From contig JAGQRB010000310.1 in assembly GCA_020425925.1 (NCBI GenBank), positions 1-48,850 of the forward strand: a DNA stretch of 48,850 bases, given 5' to 3'. Each line of letters opens with the position of its first letter. The stretch's first letter is position 1. This stretch comes from Planctomycetota bacterium. GTDB lineage: Bacteria > Planctomycetota > UBA1135 > UBA2386. The position numbers and the translations under genes are program-made. The notes under the pieces are model-generated. The model was not told where the DNA came from. It ran no database searches and worked only from the letters and a program-made list of their open reading frames with translations. This document shows, piece by piece, positions 1-7,335 of this stretch.

Positions 1-2
1 AC

Positions 3-395
3 CTCACCAGCGAACGCCTCGGGTTCCTCGCCGCGCTGCCCGAACGGCCGGCGCCGCGCGAACTCGCCGAACTCGCCGGGGACGTGGATCTGGTGCAGAA
101 GGACGTGCCGTTCTGCCTGCTCGGGATCCGCGGTGACGACGCCGTCGCGGTCGGCGCCGCGATCGCGACGCTCACTGCGCTGCGGCTGACGGCGGCCTGC
201 AACGTCTGCATCCAGGACGGCACCGCCTGGGTCCTGCCGCGGCGCCTCGAGACGCCGACGCCGCACTTCCCGTATGCGCTCGGCGCCGCCGAGCTCTGGG
301 GCCGCTGGTGCTACGTCGACGAAGCGCCGTTCGCAGCGGCGGGCGGCGAAGATCTCGAACAGGCGCTCGTCCGGGCCGGCGCTCCTCCGCCGTAG
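3..395 (+). CDS. HIT-superfamily nucleotidyltransferase-like protein, C-terminal part (5' truncated)
   Basis: The reading frame is open from the window edge to the TAG at 393-395, so only the C-terminal ~130 residues are seen. The fragment has a CNVCIQDGTAWVLPR stretch and a YALGAAELWGRWCYVDE stretch followed by a short acidic helix. This resembles the C-terminal part of the GDP-hexose phosphorylase/DUF4922 branch of the HIT/GalT superfamily, in which sugar 1-phosphates are exchanged with nucleotide sugars. That resemblance is from memory of the family and is only moderate. Context supports it: 82 bp downstream lie a small HIT hydrolase and an N-acetylhexosamine 1-kinase-like gene, so a kinase plus nucleotidyltransferase pair for sugar salvage would make sense. 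The catalytic triad region is outside the window and cannot be checked. Confidence 0.5.
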   Translation, partial: LTSERLGFLAALPERPAPRELAELAGDVDLVQKDVPFCLLGIRGDDAVAVGAAIATLTALRLTAACNVCIQDGTAWVLPRRLETPTPHFPYALGAAELWGRWCYVDEAPFAAAGGEDLEQALVRAGAPPP

Positions 396-477
396 CGTAT
401 CGGCCGACCGCCGCGCGCGAACGCAAACCCGCTGCCCGGTTGCACCTGCGGCGTGACCTCGGTTCGATGCGAAGATC

Positions 478-807
478 GTGACCTCCGACTTCTACTGCGA
501 CGAAGTGCTCAGCGGTCGCACCCGGGTCGAGGTCGTCGCCGAGACCGACGAGGTGCTGGCCTACCACCACACGCGCCCGTTCTGGCCGGTGCACATCGTC
601 GTGATCCCGAAGCGCCACGTGCCGTCGCTGACGAACCTCGGCGACGCCGACGACGGCCTGCTGCAGCGCCTGCTCGCGGTCGTGCGCGGGGTCGCCGCCG
701 ACGTCGAACGCGAGCACGGCGCCGCGCGCGTGCTGACCAATCTCGGCCGCTATCAGGACAGCAAACACCTGCACTTCCACGTCAACTCCGGGGAGCCGCT
801 GCGATGA
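478..807 (+). CDS. HIT family hydrolase (histidine triad, HINT-like)
   Basis: Small 109-residue cytosolic protein of the histidine triad family, which hydrolyses or transfers nucleoside phosphoramidates and related nucleotides. The family core is visible: HIVVIPKRHVPSLTNL near residues 39-54 and the terminal triad HLHFHV near residue 98, where the middle histidine is the nucleophile. Length is normal for HINT/PKCI-type proteins. The start is the GTG at 478; its TGA overlaps the ATG of the next gene as ATGA (804-807), indicating translational coupling with the kinase. The substrate cannot be told from sequence. The position between a HIT/GalT-like fragment and an anomeric sugar kinase suggests a role in nucleotide-sugar salvage, which is inference. 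Confidence 0.85.
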   Translation: MTSDFYCDEVLSGRTRVEVVAETDEVLAYHHTRPFWPVHIVVIPKRHVPSLTNLGDADDGLLQRLLAVVRGVAADVEREHGAARVLTNLGRYQDSKHLHFHVNSGEPLR

Positions 808-1910
808 CGGCCCATGACTCGTCGATCACCGCCGCGATCGTCACGGCGGTGCAGCAGTTCGAGATCGAAGGCCGGCTGGTCGACGTCCAGCCGCTGCCGC
901 GCGGCCACATCCACGACACCTTCGTCTCGACCTGGTCGCAGCACGACGGCCAGCGTCGGTTCCTGCACCAGCGCATGAACGACAAGGTGTTCCACGACAT
1001 CCCGGCCGTGATGCACAACATCGAGACCGTGAGCCGGCACCTGCGCCGCAAGATGGACGGCGCGTCGACGCTCGACGGCTTCCAGGTGCTCGATCTCGTG
1101 CCGACCCGCGAACGCCGTTCGTACTACGTCTGTGATTCCGGCCAATGGCGCACCTACCGGTTCATCGAGGACACCACGAGCCGCGACCACTGCCAGGACC
1201 CGCAGCAGGCGTTCGAAGCCGCGCGCGCGTTCGGCTGGTTCCAGGCCCAGCTCGCCGATCTCGACGCCGGTCACCTGCGTGAGACGCTGCCGCGCTTCTT
1301 CAGCACGCCGCACCGCCTGCAGCAGTTCGAGGACGCGCTCGCCGAGGACCCGCGCAACCGCGCCTGCGACTGCGTGCCCGAGATCCGCTTCGCCCAGACC
1401 CGGCGCGAGATGGCTTTCGTCATCGACGAGCTGCTGCGGAACGGCGAGATCCCGATGCGCACCGTGCACGGCGACACCAAGCTCAACAACGTGCTGTTCT
1501 GCAACCGGACCGGCCACGCGCGCTGCATCGTCGATCTCGACACCTGCATGCCCGGCTACGCGCTCTACGACTTCGGCGACCTCGTGCGCTTCACGGCGGC
1601 GACCAGCGACGAGGACGAACGCGACCTCGACAAGGTCGGCACCGACCCGGCGCTCTATCGCGCGCTCGTCGACGGCTACCTCGCCGGCACCGGCGGCGCA
1701 CTGTCGCAGCGCGAGGTCGAGCTGATGCCGTTCGCGGCGCGGCTGGTGACCTACACGATCGGGCTGCGGTTCCTCGCCGACCACCTCGCCGGCGACGTGT
1801 ACTTCAAGGTGCACCGCGAGGGGCACAACCTCGATCGCGCGCGGGTGCAGTTCCGCATGGTCGAGCGCATGGAGCAGAACGCCGAGGCGATGGCGGTCGA
1901 GGGGCGGTAG
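804..1910 (+). CDS. nahK: Anomeric sugar kinase of the APH fold, N-acetylhexosamine 1-kinase-like
   Basis: 368 residues with the aminoglycoside-phosphotransferase fold. The catalytic loop reads HGDTKLNNVLF and is followed by the metal-binding segment IVDLDTCMPGYALYDFGD. The TKLNN and DLDTxMPG patterns are those of N-acetylhexosamine 1-kinase (NahK/LnpB, which makes GlcNAc-1-P or GalNAc-1-P) and its planctomycete and Bacteroidetes relatives, often mislabelled mucin-desulfating proteins. The start is the ATG at 804, overlapping the HIT stop codon; an upstream in-frame extension exists but runs through the HIT gene. It is cytosolic by prediction. It probably feeds sugar 1-phosphates to the nucleotidyltransferase-like product encoded upstream. 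Sugar specificity is not determinable here. Confidence 0.75.
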   Translation: MTAHDSSITAAIVTAVQQFEIEGRLVDVQPLPRGHIHDTFVSTWSQHDGQRRFLHQRMNDKVFHDIPAVMHNIETVSRHLRRKMDGASTLDGFQVLDLVPTRERRSYYVCDSGQWRTYRFIEDTTSRDHCQDPQQAFEAARAFGWFQAQLADLDAGHLRETLPRFFSTPHRLQQFEDALAEDPRNRACDCVPEIRFAQTRREMAFVIDELLRNGEIPMRTVHGDTKLNNVLFCNRTGHARCIVDLDTCMPGYALYDFGDLVRFTAATSDEDERDLDKVGTDPALYRALVDGYLAGTGGALSQREVELMPFAARLVTYTIGLRFLADHLAGDVYFKVHREGHNLDRARVQFRMVERMEQNAEAMAVEGR

Positions 1911-1951
1911 GAGCAGGCGCGGCGCCACCGCGGCCGTTCGCATCCGGTAGC

Positions 1952-3475
1952 ATGTCGACGCCTCCTGCCGCACCGCGCACCTCCTGCACCATGGCAACGT
2001 CCATCCCGTTCGCGTCCGCGCTGGCGGTAGTCCTCGACCTCACGCTGCTGATCTCCGTCGCCCCATCGCAGTGCACCACCGACTGGTCGACCGGCGGCAA
2101 CGCCGGTGTCGGGGGTCCGCTCACCGCCGTCGCCCCGCTCGCCGATGGTGGCATCGCCGGCGCAGCCCTGCTGTCGGTGGCCAGCGGCGCCACCCAGGTG
2201 CTTCGCTTCGACGGCACGACCTGGCAGCCGCTCGGCGGCACCACGAACGGTCAGGTGAAGGCACTGGTCGCGCTGCCGAACGGCGACCTCGTCGCCGGCG
2301 GGCGCTTCACCGCCATCGGCCCCGTGTCCGCGATCGCGCTCGCGCGCTGGGACGGTCAGGCCTGGAGCAGCTTCGGCGGCGGCGCGAACGGCTTCGTCGA
2401 GGCGCTCCTGGTCCTGCCCAACGGCGACCTCGTGGTCGGCGGGCAGTTCACGGCCGTCGGCGGCACGAACGCCAACCGGATCGCGCTCCACGACGGTTCG
2501 GGCTGGCAGGCACTCGGCAGCGGCATCGGGTTCGCGGGGGTCAACGCGCTGGCGCGGCTGCCCGCTGGCGACATCGTCGCAGCCGGCGCCTTCCTGATGG
2601 CCGGCGGCAACCCGGCGCCGAGCATCGCGCGCTGGAACGGCAGCGCCTGGAACGCGCTGCCGCCGGCTTTCAACCAGCTCGGTGGCTCGTTCTACGCCCT
2701 GCAGACCTTGCCGAACGGCGACCTCGCCGCGGCCGGCGGATTCACCGGCGGGCTGCGGCGCTGGGACGGGACGAGCTGGTCCGACTTCGGCGGCGCAACG
2801 CTCGACTCGACCGCCGAGTCGTTCGCCGTGCTGCCGAACGGCGACCTCGTCGTCGGCGGACACTTCACGGCCGTCAGCACGATCGGTTCGACGCCGCACA
2901 TCGCTCGCTGGAACGGCACGACGTGGTCGGCCCTCGGCAGCGGCGTCGACGGCGCGGTGATCGACCTCGCGATGCTGCCGGCCGGCCGTCTCGTCGCGGG
3001 CGGCGTGTTCACCGTGGTCGCCGGCAACGCGCAACCGCACGTCGCGTTCCTCGACAGCGACTGTCCGGCGAGCGCGGTGGCGGCCGGCGCCGGCTGCAGC
3101 GGCAGCGCCGGCCTCAACGAGCTGTCGGCCACCAACCTGCCGTGGACCGGGTCGACGTTCCGGGCGACGGCGGTCGGCATGACCCAGAACGCGCTCGCGG
3201 TCGCACTGTTCGGCCTGACCCCGCAGTCCGTCGCGCTGTCGACGCTGGTGCCCGAGGCCGTCGCCGGCTGCGCCCTGCTGGCCAGCACCGAATCCGCCCA
3301 GCTCCTGCTGCCGAGCGCCGGCAGCGCAGCGACGCAGCTCGCGATTCCCAACTCCGTGGTGTTCGCGGGTGTGACGCTGTACCACCAGGTCGTCGCCGCC
3401 GAGCTGAGTCCGCAGAATCGCGTGACCGCGGTGACGAGCACCAACGCGTTGGCGTTCACGATCGGGACCTTCTGA
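1952..3475 (+). CDS. Secreted beta-propeller-like repeat protein
   Basis: 507 residues, or 494 if the ATG at 1991 is used; the latter directly precedes a signal-peptide-like stretch (MATSIPFASALAVVLDLTLL). The body is built of about seven imperfect ~48-residue repeats with the consensus LPNGDLVVGGxFTAVGG followed by IARWNGTxWxALGSG, a delta-60/Kelch-like pattern expected to form a beta-propeller. The last ~125 residues form a different, Gly/Ala-rich beta domain ending with a VTSTNALAFTIG motif, which resembles the ends of the two other large secreted proteins in the window. No enzyme motif is seen. It is probably extracellular or on the cell surface; function unknown. It is convergent with the LAB_N gene. 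Confidence 0.7.
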   Translation: MSTPPAAPRTSCTMATSIPFASALAVVLDLTLLISVAPSQCTTDWSTGGNAGVGGPLTAVAPLADGGIAGAALLSVASGATQVLRFDGTTWQPLGGTTNGQVKALVALPNGDLVAGGRFTAIGPVSAIALARWDGQAWSSFGGGANGFVEALLVLPNGDLVVGGQFTAVGGTNANRIALHDGSGWQALGSGIGFAGVNALARLPAGDIVAAGAFLMAGGNPAPSIARWNGSAWNALPPAFNQLGGSFYALQTLPNGDLAAAGGFTGGLRRWDGTSWSDFGGATLDSTAESFAVLPNGDLVVGGHFTAVSTIGSTPHIARWNGTTWSALGSGVDGAVIDLAMLPAGRLVAGGVFTVVAGNAQPHVAFLDSDCPASAVAAGAGCSGSAGLNELSATNLPWTGSTFRATAVGMTQNALAVALFGLTPQSVALSTLVPEAVAGCALLASTESAQLLLPSAGSAATQLAIPNSVVFAGVTLYHQVVAAELSPQNRVTAVTSTNALAFTIGTF

Positions 3476-3537
3476 CGTTCCGCAGCGGTCGAGGTCAGAC
3501 GGGCGCGGTGGGACGGCAGTGGATTCGTAGAGCTCGT

Positions 3538-3562
3538 CGGCGATTTTCCGGCAGAATCGCCG
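3538..3562. terminator. Hairpin between convergent genes, possible bidirectional terminator
   Basis: Perfect 8-bp inverted repeat CGGCGATT / AATCGCCG with a 9-nt loop, in the 120-bp gap between the ends of two convergent genes. There is no strong T tract on either side, so intrinsic termination is plausible but not proven. Confidence 0.45.
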
Positions 3563-3595
3563 GTGCCGCATCCGCGCCGCGTGGCCGCGACGTGG

Positions 3596-4177
3596 TCAGA
3601 CCGCCGTGGCGGGCGCATCCGCCGGCGCACGCGCGATCATCCAGAGGTTGCGCACGTAGATGAACCAGCCCGTCGCCTGGCCGAGCACACCGATCGGCTC
3701 GCGCCGCCAGATGAAGTAGACCAGCAGCATGGTGGCGCCGATCAGGCTCATCCACCAGAACGCGATCGGCACCGTCGACCGCCGATTGCGTTCGCTGACG
3801 AGCCATTGCACGAGCATGCGACCGGTGAACAGCACCTGGCCGATCAGGCCGATCGTGACCCAGACGAAACCGATCGGCGAGCTGACGTTGAGCAGGACCT
3901 CCCAGAAGCCGCGCGACGTCTGGTCGTCGTAGAGCCGCGCCGCGAACTCGTCGGGCAGCAGCAGCTCGGTGCTGCCGTCGTCGAGATCGAGCCGGTAGCG
4001 CAGCATGCCGTCCTCGCCGCGCTGCAGCCAGACGCGGTCGGCGGCGCCGGTGAGCTGGATCTTGAGGTCGATCGCGTCCGCTGGGCGATCGCCCTTCGAC
4101 GCGAGCGCGACGCCGACCCAGACCAGGACGGCGGCGAGCAGCGACAGCTCGAGCAGGACCAGCCAGCGGCGACGCAT
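3596..4177 (-). CDS. LAB_N-domain membrane protein (lipid-A-disaccharide synthase N-terminal-like)
   Basis: 193-residue membrane protein. Residues ~10-27 form an N-terminal anchor, followed by a soluble segment of ~80 residues and then the LAB_N region: GQVLFTGRMLVQWLVSERN, an IAFWWMSLIGATMLLVYFIWRRE helix pair and a final GQATGWFIYVRNLWMI helix. These are the hallmarks of the small membrane domain found alone or fused to lipid-A disaccharide synthase or glycosyltransferases. Stand-alone copies are common and their biochemical role is not settled. The ATG at 4177 was chosen because it sits just before the hydrophobic anchor; a TTG at 4216 would add 13 residues. KDO and Lpt genes further on make an LPS-related role reasonable. 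No lpxB is in this window. Confidence 0.8.
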   Translation of the reverse strand: MRRRWLVLLELSLLAAVLVWVGVALASKGDRPADAIDLKIQLTGAADRVWLQRGEDGMLRYRLDLDDGSTELLLPDEFAARLYDDQTSRGFWEVLLNVSSPIGFVWVTIGLIGQVLFTGRMLVQWLVSERNRRSTVPIAFWWMSLIGATMLLVYFIWRREPIGVLGQATGWFIYVRNLWMIARAPADAPATAV

Positions 4178-4248
4178 CGAGCGCGCCACGATCGGGGGCC
4201 GGGTGCTGCGGGTCAACAGGTGTCGAGTTCAGAAGCGCCAGCGCAGCT

Positions 4249-5907
4249 TCAGAAACGCCAGTGCAGCGCCTTCGACAGACCGACCCGACCGGCGCCGTTC
4301 GGATCGAGCACCATCCACTGACCGAACACGTCGACGCTCTGCAGCTCCCGCCCGGCGAACGGCCGCGCGAAGTCGTGGTACGCGTAGCCCGCGTCGATCC
4401 CACTGGCACCGCAGAGCAGCAGCCCGGCTTCGATCGGAGCGGGCGCCAGCAGACAGTCCGGATCGCCGAACAGCGACACCCGGTTCGGTGTCGGCACGAG
4501 GCTGCCGCCGAGCACGAGCAGCGCGAGCGCGCCGGCCGGCGCGTCCGCGACCGTGATCCGCGACGAGCTCGGACTCAACGCGCGCAGGCCGATGCGCGGC
4601 TCGCGCGGCAACGTTCCGACGCAGCCTTCGCCGACGACCTCGGAGCCTTCGGGCCCGCCTTCGAACATGTAGATCCGACCGAACGTGAAGTACGAGTTCG
4701 GGTAACCGATCGGATAGCGTCCCCCGGTGTTGACCGCCACGAAGCGCGGGAACACGTTGCCACGCCGCGGCGGCATCGACAGGATCGTCGCGAACGAGCC
4801 GCTGTTCGAGAGCGGGTAGTCGAAGAAGCGGAACATCTGCTGCCCGTCGCGGCCGCTGAAGACCTTGACCGAGCCGTAGCAGCTCGGACAGGCGCCGCCG
4901 AGCGGCTCGCCCGAGTGGCCGACGAGGATGTCCGCGATCCCGTCCTGGTCCATGTCGACATCGCCGTTCATGAAGCGGCCGAAGCTGTCGGACGGCCAGG
5001 GCGTGCTCCACGCGTGGAGGATCTGGCCCGTGCCGCTGCTGCGGGCCTGCATCGCGCCCGTCATCGAGAAGCCGGCGCCGTTGCCGAGCAGGATATCGGG
5101 CAACCCGTCGCCGTCGAGATCACCGCAGCGCTCGAGACCCTGGTTGTAGTTGCCGCCCGGTGTCGGGTCGTTGATCCGGAACAGCGGCAGGCCCGTGCGC
5201 CCGGAGACGAGCTCGCAGCCGCCGCCGCCGAAGAAGTCGTAGAGCCCGACGAGGAAGTCGTCGCAACCGTCGTCGTTCCAGTCCATGAACTTCGCCAGCG
5301 TCGGGCCCCAGCCGATCGCGGGGGAGGGGTCGTTGGCGATCGCGTGGTAGATCACGGCGCCGGTGTGGTCGTAGGCCCAGACCGCGCCGTTGACGACAGT
5401 GCCGGTCAGATAGACCACCAACACATCGGGGCGCCCATCACCGTTGACGTCGACGTCGCCTTGGATGTCCGTGAGATCGATACTCCAAGGACTTGGCGGG
5501 ACCGAAACCACGAAGAGCGACTGGAGCGTGCGGCCGCTGATGCAATGCACACCCCGAACCCCGTTGATGTCTGCCCCCAAGAGAAAGTCCCGCCGACCGT
5601 CATGGTCGACGTCGGCGTGCGTCCACACGCCTCCCAGGATGTCGGTTCCCTGCGGCGTCACCAACGGCCGCCAGGAACCGTCGCGGCCCGAAACCGCCCA
5701 GACCTCAGAGCGACCGGTGGCGGTTCCGTCAGGCACGGACACCCAGATCGCAAAGTCCTCGACACGGTCGCCGTCGATGTCGCCGAGGCGAGCGAAATAG
5801 CTGTTCGGCCGCGGGTGCCCTTGCCGAATCCACTGGACGTGTTGCGTCGCAGCCGTCGCTGCGACGACCAAGACGGCGACAACGGCATTCACGGCGGACC
5901 TCCTCAC
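4249..5907 (-). CDS. Secreted FG-GAP/VCBS repeat protein
   Basis: 552-residue exported protein. An N-terminal signal-like segment (RRSAVNAVVAVLVVAATAAT) precedes about seven repeats centred on DxDGDGxxDxLVG-type calcium-binding loops (for example GDIDGDRVEDFAIWV, ADVDHDGRRDFLLG, GDLDGDGLPDILLG and DVDMDQDGIADILVG). These are typical of FG-GAP beta-propellers. The last ~120 residues are a non-repeat beta domain similar in style to the ends of the other secreted repeat proteins here. Start choice is open. GTG 5907 gives a positively charged n-region, whereas GTG 5892 has an ideal AGGAGGT Shine-Dalgarno five bases upstream but loses the arginines. Probably surface-exposed; ligand unknown. Confidence 0.75.
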   Translation of the reverse strand: MRRSAVNAVVAVLVVAATAATQHVQWIRQGHPRPNSYFARLGDIDGDRVEDFAIWVSVPDGTATGRSEVWAVSGRDGSWRPLVTPQGTDILGGVWTHADVDHDGRRDFLLGADINGVRGVHCISGRTLQSLFVVSVPPSPWSIDLTDIQGDVDVNGDGRPDVLVVYLTGTVVNGAVWAYDHTGAVIYHAIANDPSPAIGWGPTLAKFMDWNDDGCDDFLVGLYDFFGGGGCELVSGRTGLPLFRINDPTPGGNYNQGLERCGDLDGDGLPDILLGNGAGFSMTGAMQARSSGTGQILHAWSTPWPSDSFGRFMNGDVDMDQDGIADILVGHSGEPLGGACPSCYGSVKVFSGRDGQQMFRFFDYPLSNSGSFATILSMPPRRGNVFPRFVAVNTGGRYPIGYPNSYFTFGRIYMFEGGPEGSEVVGEGCVGTLPREPRIGLRALSPSSSRITVADAPAGALALLVLGGSLVPTPNRVSLFGDPDCLLAPAPIEAGLLLCGASGIDAGYAYHDFARPFAGRELQSVDVFGQWMVLDPNGAGRVGLSKALHWRF

Positions 5908-6014
5908 TCCAGTCGGACTCGCGCTGACGAGAACGTCGTCACTCCGCGTGGCGCCCTACACTGGAGCGAGGCCCGAAAACTGTCAATCCCGGCGACCCCG
6001 GCCGTTCCGGAACC

Positions 6015-6122
6015 TCAAGCTCTCAGGACGAGCAGCGCCAGCACATCGCCCGCAGCGACTTCCGCAATGCGGAGAACGGCCTCCGACAGGTTCTCGTCGA
6101 GCAACAGCGCGATGCCCGTCAT
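6015..6122 (-). pseudogene. Truncated DUF5615-like PIN toxin remnant
   Basis: A 35-codon frame starts with ATG at 6122, overlapping the TGA of the DUF433 gene as ATGA. It begins MTGIALLLDENLSEAVLRI, matching the LLDENL start of DUF5615 (PIN-like) toxins, then reaches a TGA at 6015-6017. Family members are usually 100-120 residues, so the body of the domain is missing, probably by deletion. The conserved overlap and start show that it was once the second gene of a DUF433-DUF5615 toxin-antitoxin pair. It could still be translated as a short peptide, but it cannot hold a PIN active site. Confidence 0.6.
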
Positions 6123-6346
6123 GCCGCCGGGTCGATCTGGATGCGCCGCTCGCGCGCGGCCGCCCAGGCGAAGCACGCCAGCACGTCGTCATGCGTGAGC
6201 TGCGGGAAGTCCGCGAGCAGCTCCTGTTCCGAGCGCCCACTGGCCAGGAACTCGAGCACTTCGCCAACCGTCAGCCGCGTGCCGCGCACACACGCCTTGC
6301 CGAAGCGAACGGCGGGATCGACCGAGATTCCTTCCAGGGGTTGCAT
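6119..6346 (-). CDS. DUF433 antitoxin-like protein
   Basis: 75-residue DUF433 (VapB45-type) protein. The family core is complete: ISVDPAVRFGKACVRGTRLTVGEVLEFL, then a helix with SEQELLADFPQLTHDDVLACFAWAA. DUF433 proteins are small helix-turn-helix antitoxins usually coupled to DUF5615 PIN-like RNases. Here the partner is reduced to a 35-codon remnant starting in an ATGA overlap, so this is an orphan antitoxin or a small DNA-binding protein. It lies 12 bp downstream of the oxyR stop codon on the same strand and may be transcribed from that unit. The start ATG at 6346 is the only good choice. Confidence 0.85.
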   Translation of the reverse strand: MQPLEGISVDPAVRFGKACVRGTRLTVGEVLEFLASGRSEQELLADFPQLTHDDVLACFAWAAARERRIQIDPAA

Positions 6347-6358
6347 ACGCGCCGATTC

Positions 6359-7297
6359 CTAGCGGAAAGGGGTGCCCCGAGCCCGCCGCAACGTCGCCGC
6401 GATCTGCCGCAGCGCGTCGCCGTGCGCGCCGCCGCGCCGCCAGACCAACACGATCGTGCGCGCCGGCGCCGGTTCGACGAACCGCCGGATCCTGAGCTTC
6501 GTGCGCGCGGTCTCGACCTCGAGCGCGAGCTCGGGCAGCAGCGTGACACCGCCACCGGCAGCGACCATCTGCACCAGCGTCGACAGGCTCGTCGCGCGAA
6601 AGCCGAGCTCGCGGGCGCGCGCGCGGCTGCAGAACGCGAGCGCCTGTTCGCGGAAGCAGTGGCCGTCGTCGAGCAGCAGCACGTCGGTGGCGGCGAGCTC
6701 GGCCATAGCCACGCGCCGCCGCGATCGTCCGAGCGGGTGGTCGGGGCCGGTCGCGAGCACGAACGGGTCGGTCGCGACCACCGCGTGCCCGACGTCGCCG
6801 AGCGGTGCTTCGAGCGCGACCAGCGCCGCGTCGAGCCGGCCGGCTTCGAGCTCGTGCACGAGATCGGCGGTGCGGTTCTCGAGCCAGTGCACGACGAGGC
6901 GCGGGTAGGCCGCCGCGAGCGCGGGCGTCACCCGCGGCAGCAGGTAGGGCGAGATCGTCGGGATCACGCCGACGCGCAGCGTGCGCTCGAACGGGTCGCG
7001 CGCGCTCTTCGCCGCGGCCTCGAGGTCGTCGGCGGCCCGCAGCACGAGGCGCGCGCGCTCGACGAAGGCCGCGCCCGCCGTGGTCGCGAGCACCCGGCGT
7101 CGATCGCGTTCGAACAGCACTACGCCGAGCGCCCGTTCGACCTGCGCGAGCTGTGCGCTCAGCGCCGGCTGTGACACGAGGCAGCGTTCCGCGGCGCGCC
7201 GGAAGCTCAGGTCCTCGGCGACCGCGACGATGTACTGGAGCTGACGCAGCGTGAAGGCGTGCGACGCCGGTGCCCCCGGCAGGTCTGTCATAGCCAC
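6359..7297 (-). CDS. oxyR: OxyR-type hydrogen peroxide sensor, LysR family regulator
   Basis: 312-residue LysR-type regulator. The N-terminal winged helix (FTLRQLQYIVAVAEDLSFRR and SQPALSAQLAQVERALG, residues ~15-75) is followed by the effector domain. Residues 210-223 read DDGHCFREQALAFC. The two cysteines, C214 and C223, have the same spacing and surroundings as the C199/C208 pair that forms the disulfide switch of E. coli OxyR, and the following RATSLSTLVQMVAAGGGVTLLP is also OxyR-like. It should therefore sense peroxide by thiol oxidation and activate catalase-type genes. GTG 7297 and ATG 7291 are both possible starts; no clear Shine-Dalgarno is seen. It lies 38 bp behind the hybrid kinase gene, and a matching operator lies in front of that gene and of katA. 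Confidence 0.92.
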   Translation of the reverse strand: MAMTDLPGAPASHAFTLRQLQYIVAVAEDLSFRRAAERCLVSQPALSAQLAQVERALGVVLFERDRRRVLATTAGAAFVERARLVLRAADDLEAAAKSARDPFERTLRVGVIPTISPYLLPRVTPALAAAYPRLVVHWLENRTADLVHELEAGRLDAALVALEAPLGDVGHAVVATDPFVLATGPDHPLGRSRRRVAMAELAATDVLLLDDGHCFREQALAFCSRARARELGFRATSLSTLVQMVAAGGGVTLLPELALEVETARTKLRIRRFVEPAPARTIVLVWRRGGAHGDALRQIAATLRRARGTPFR

Positions 7298-7335
7298 AGG
7301 CTATCGAACCGAGCTGCACACCGCACCGATCGGGA

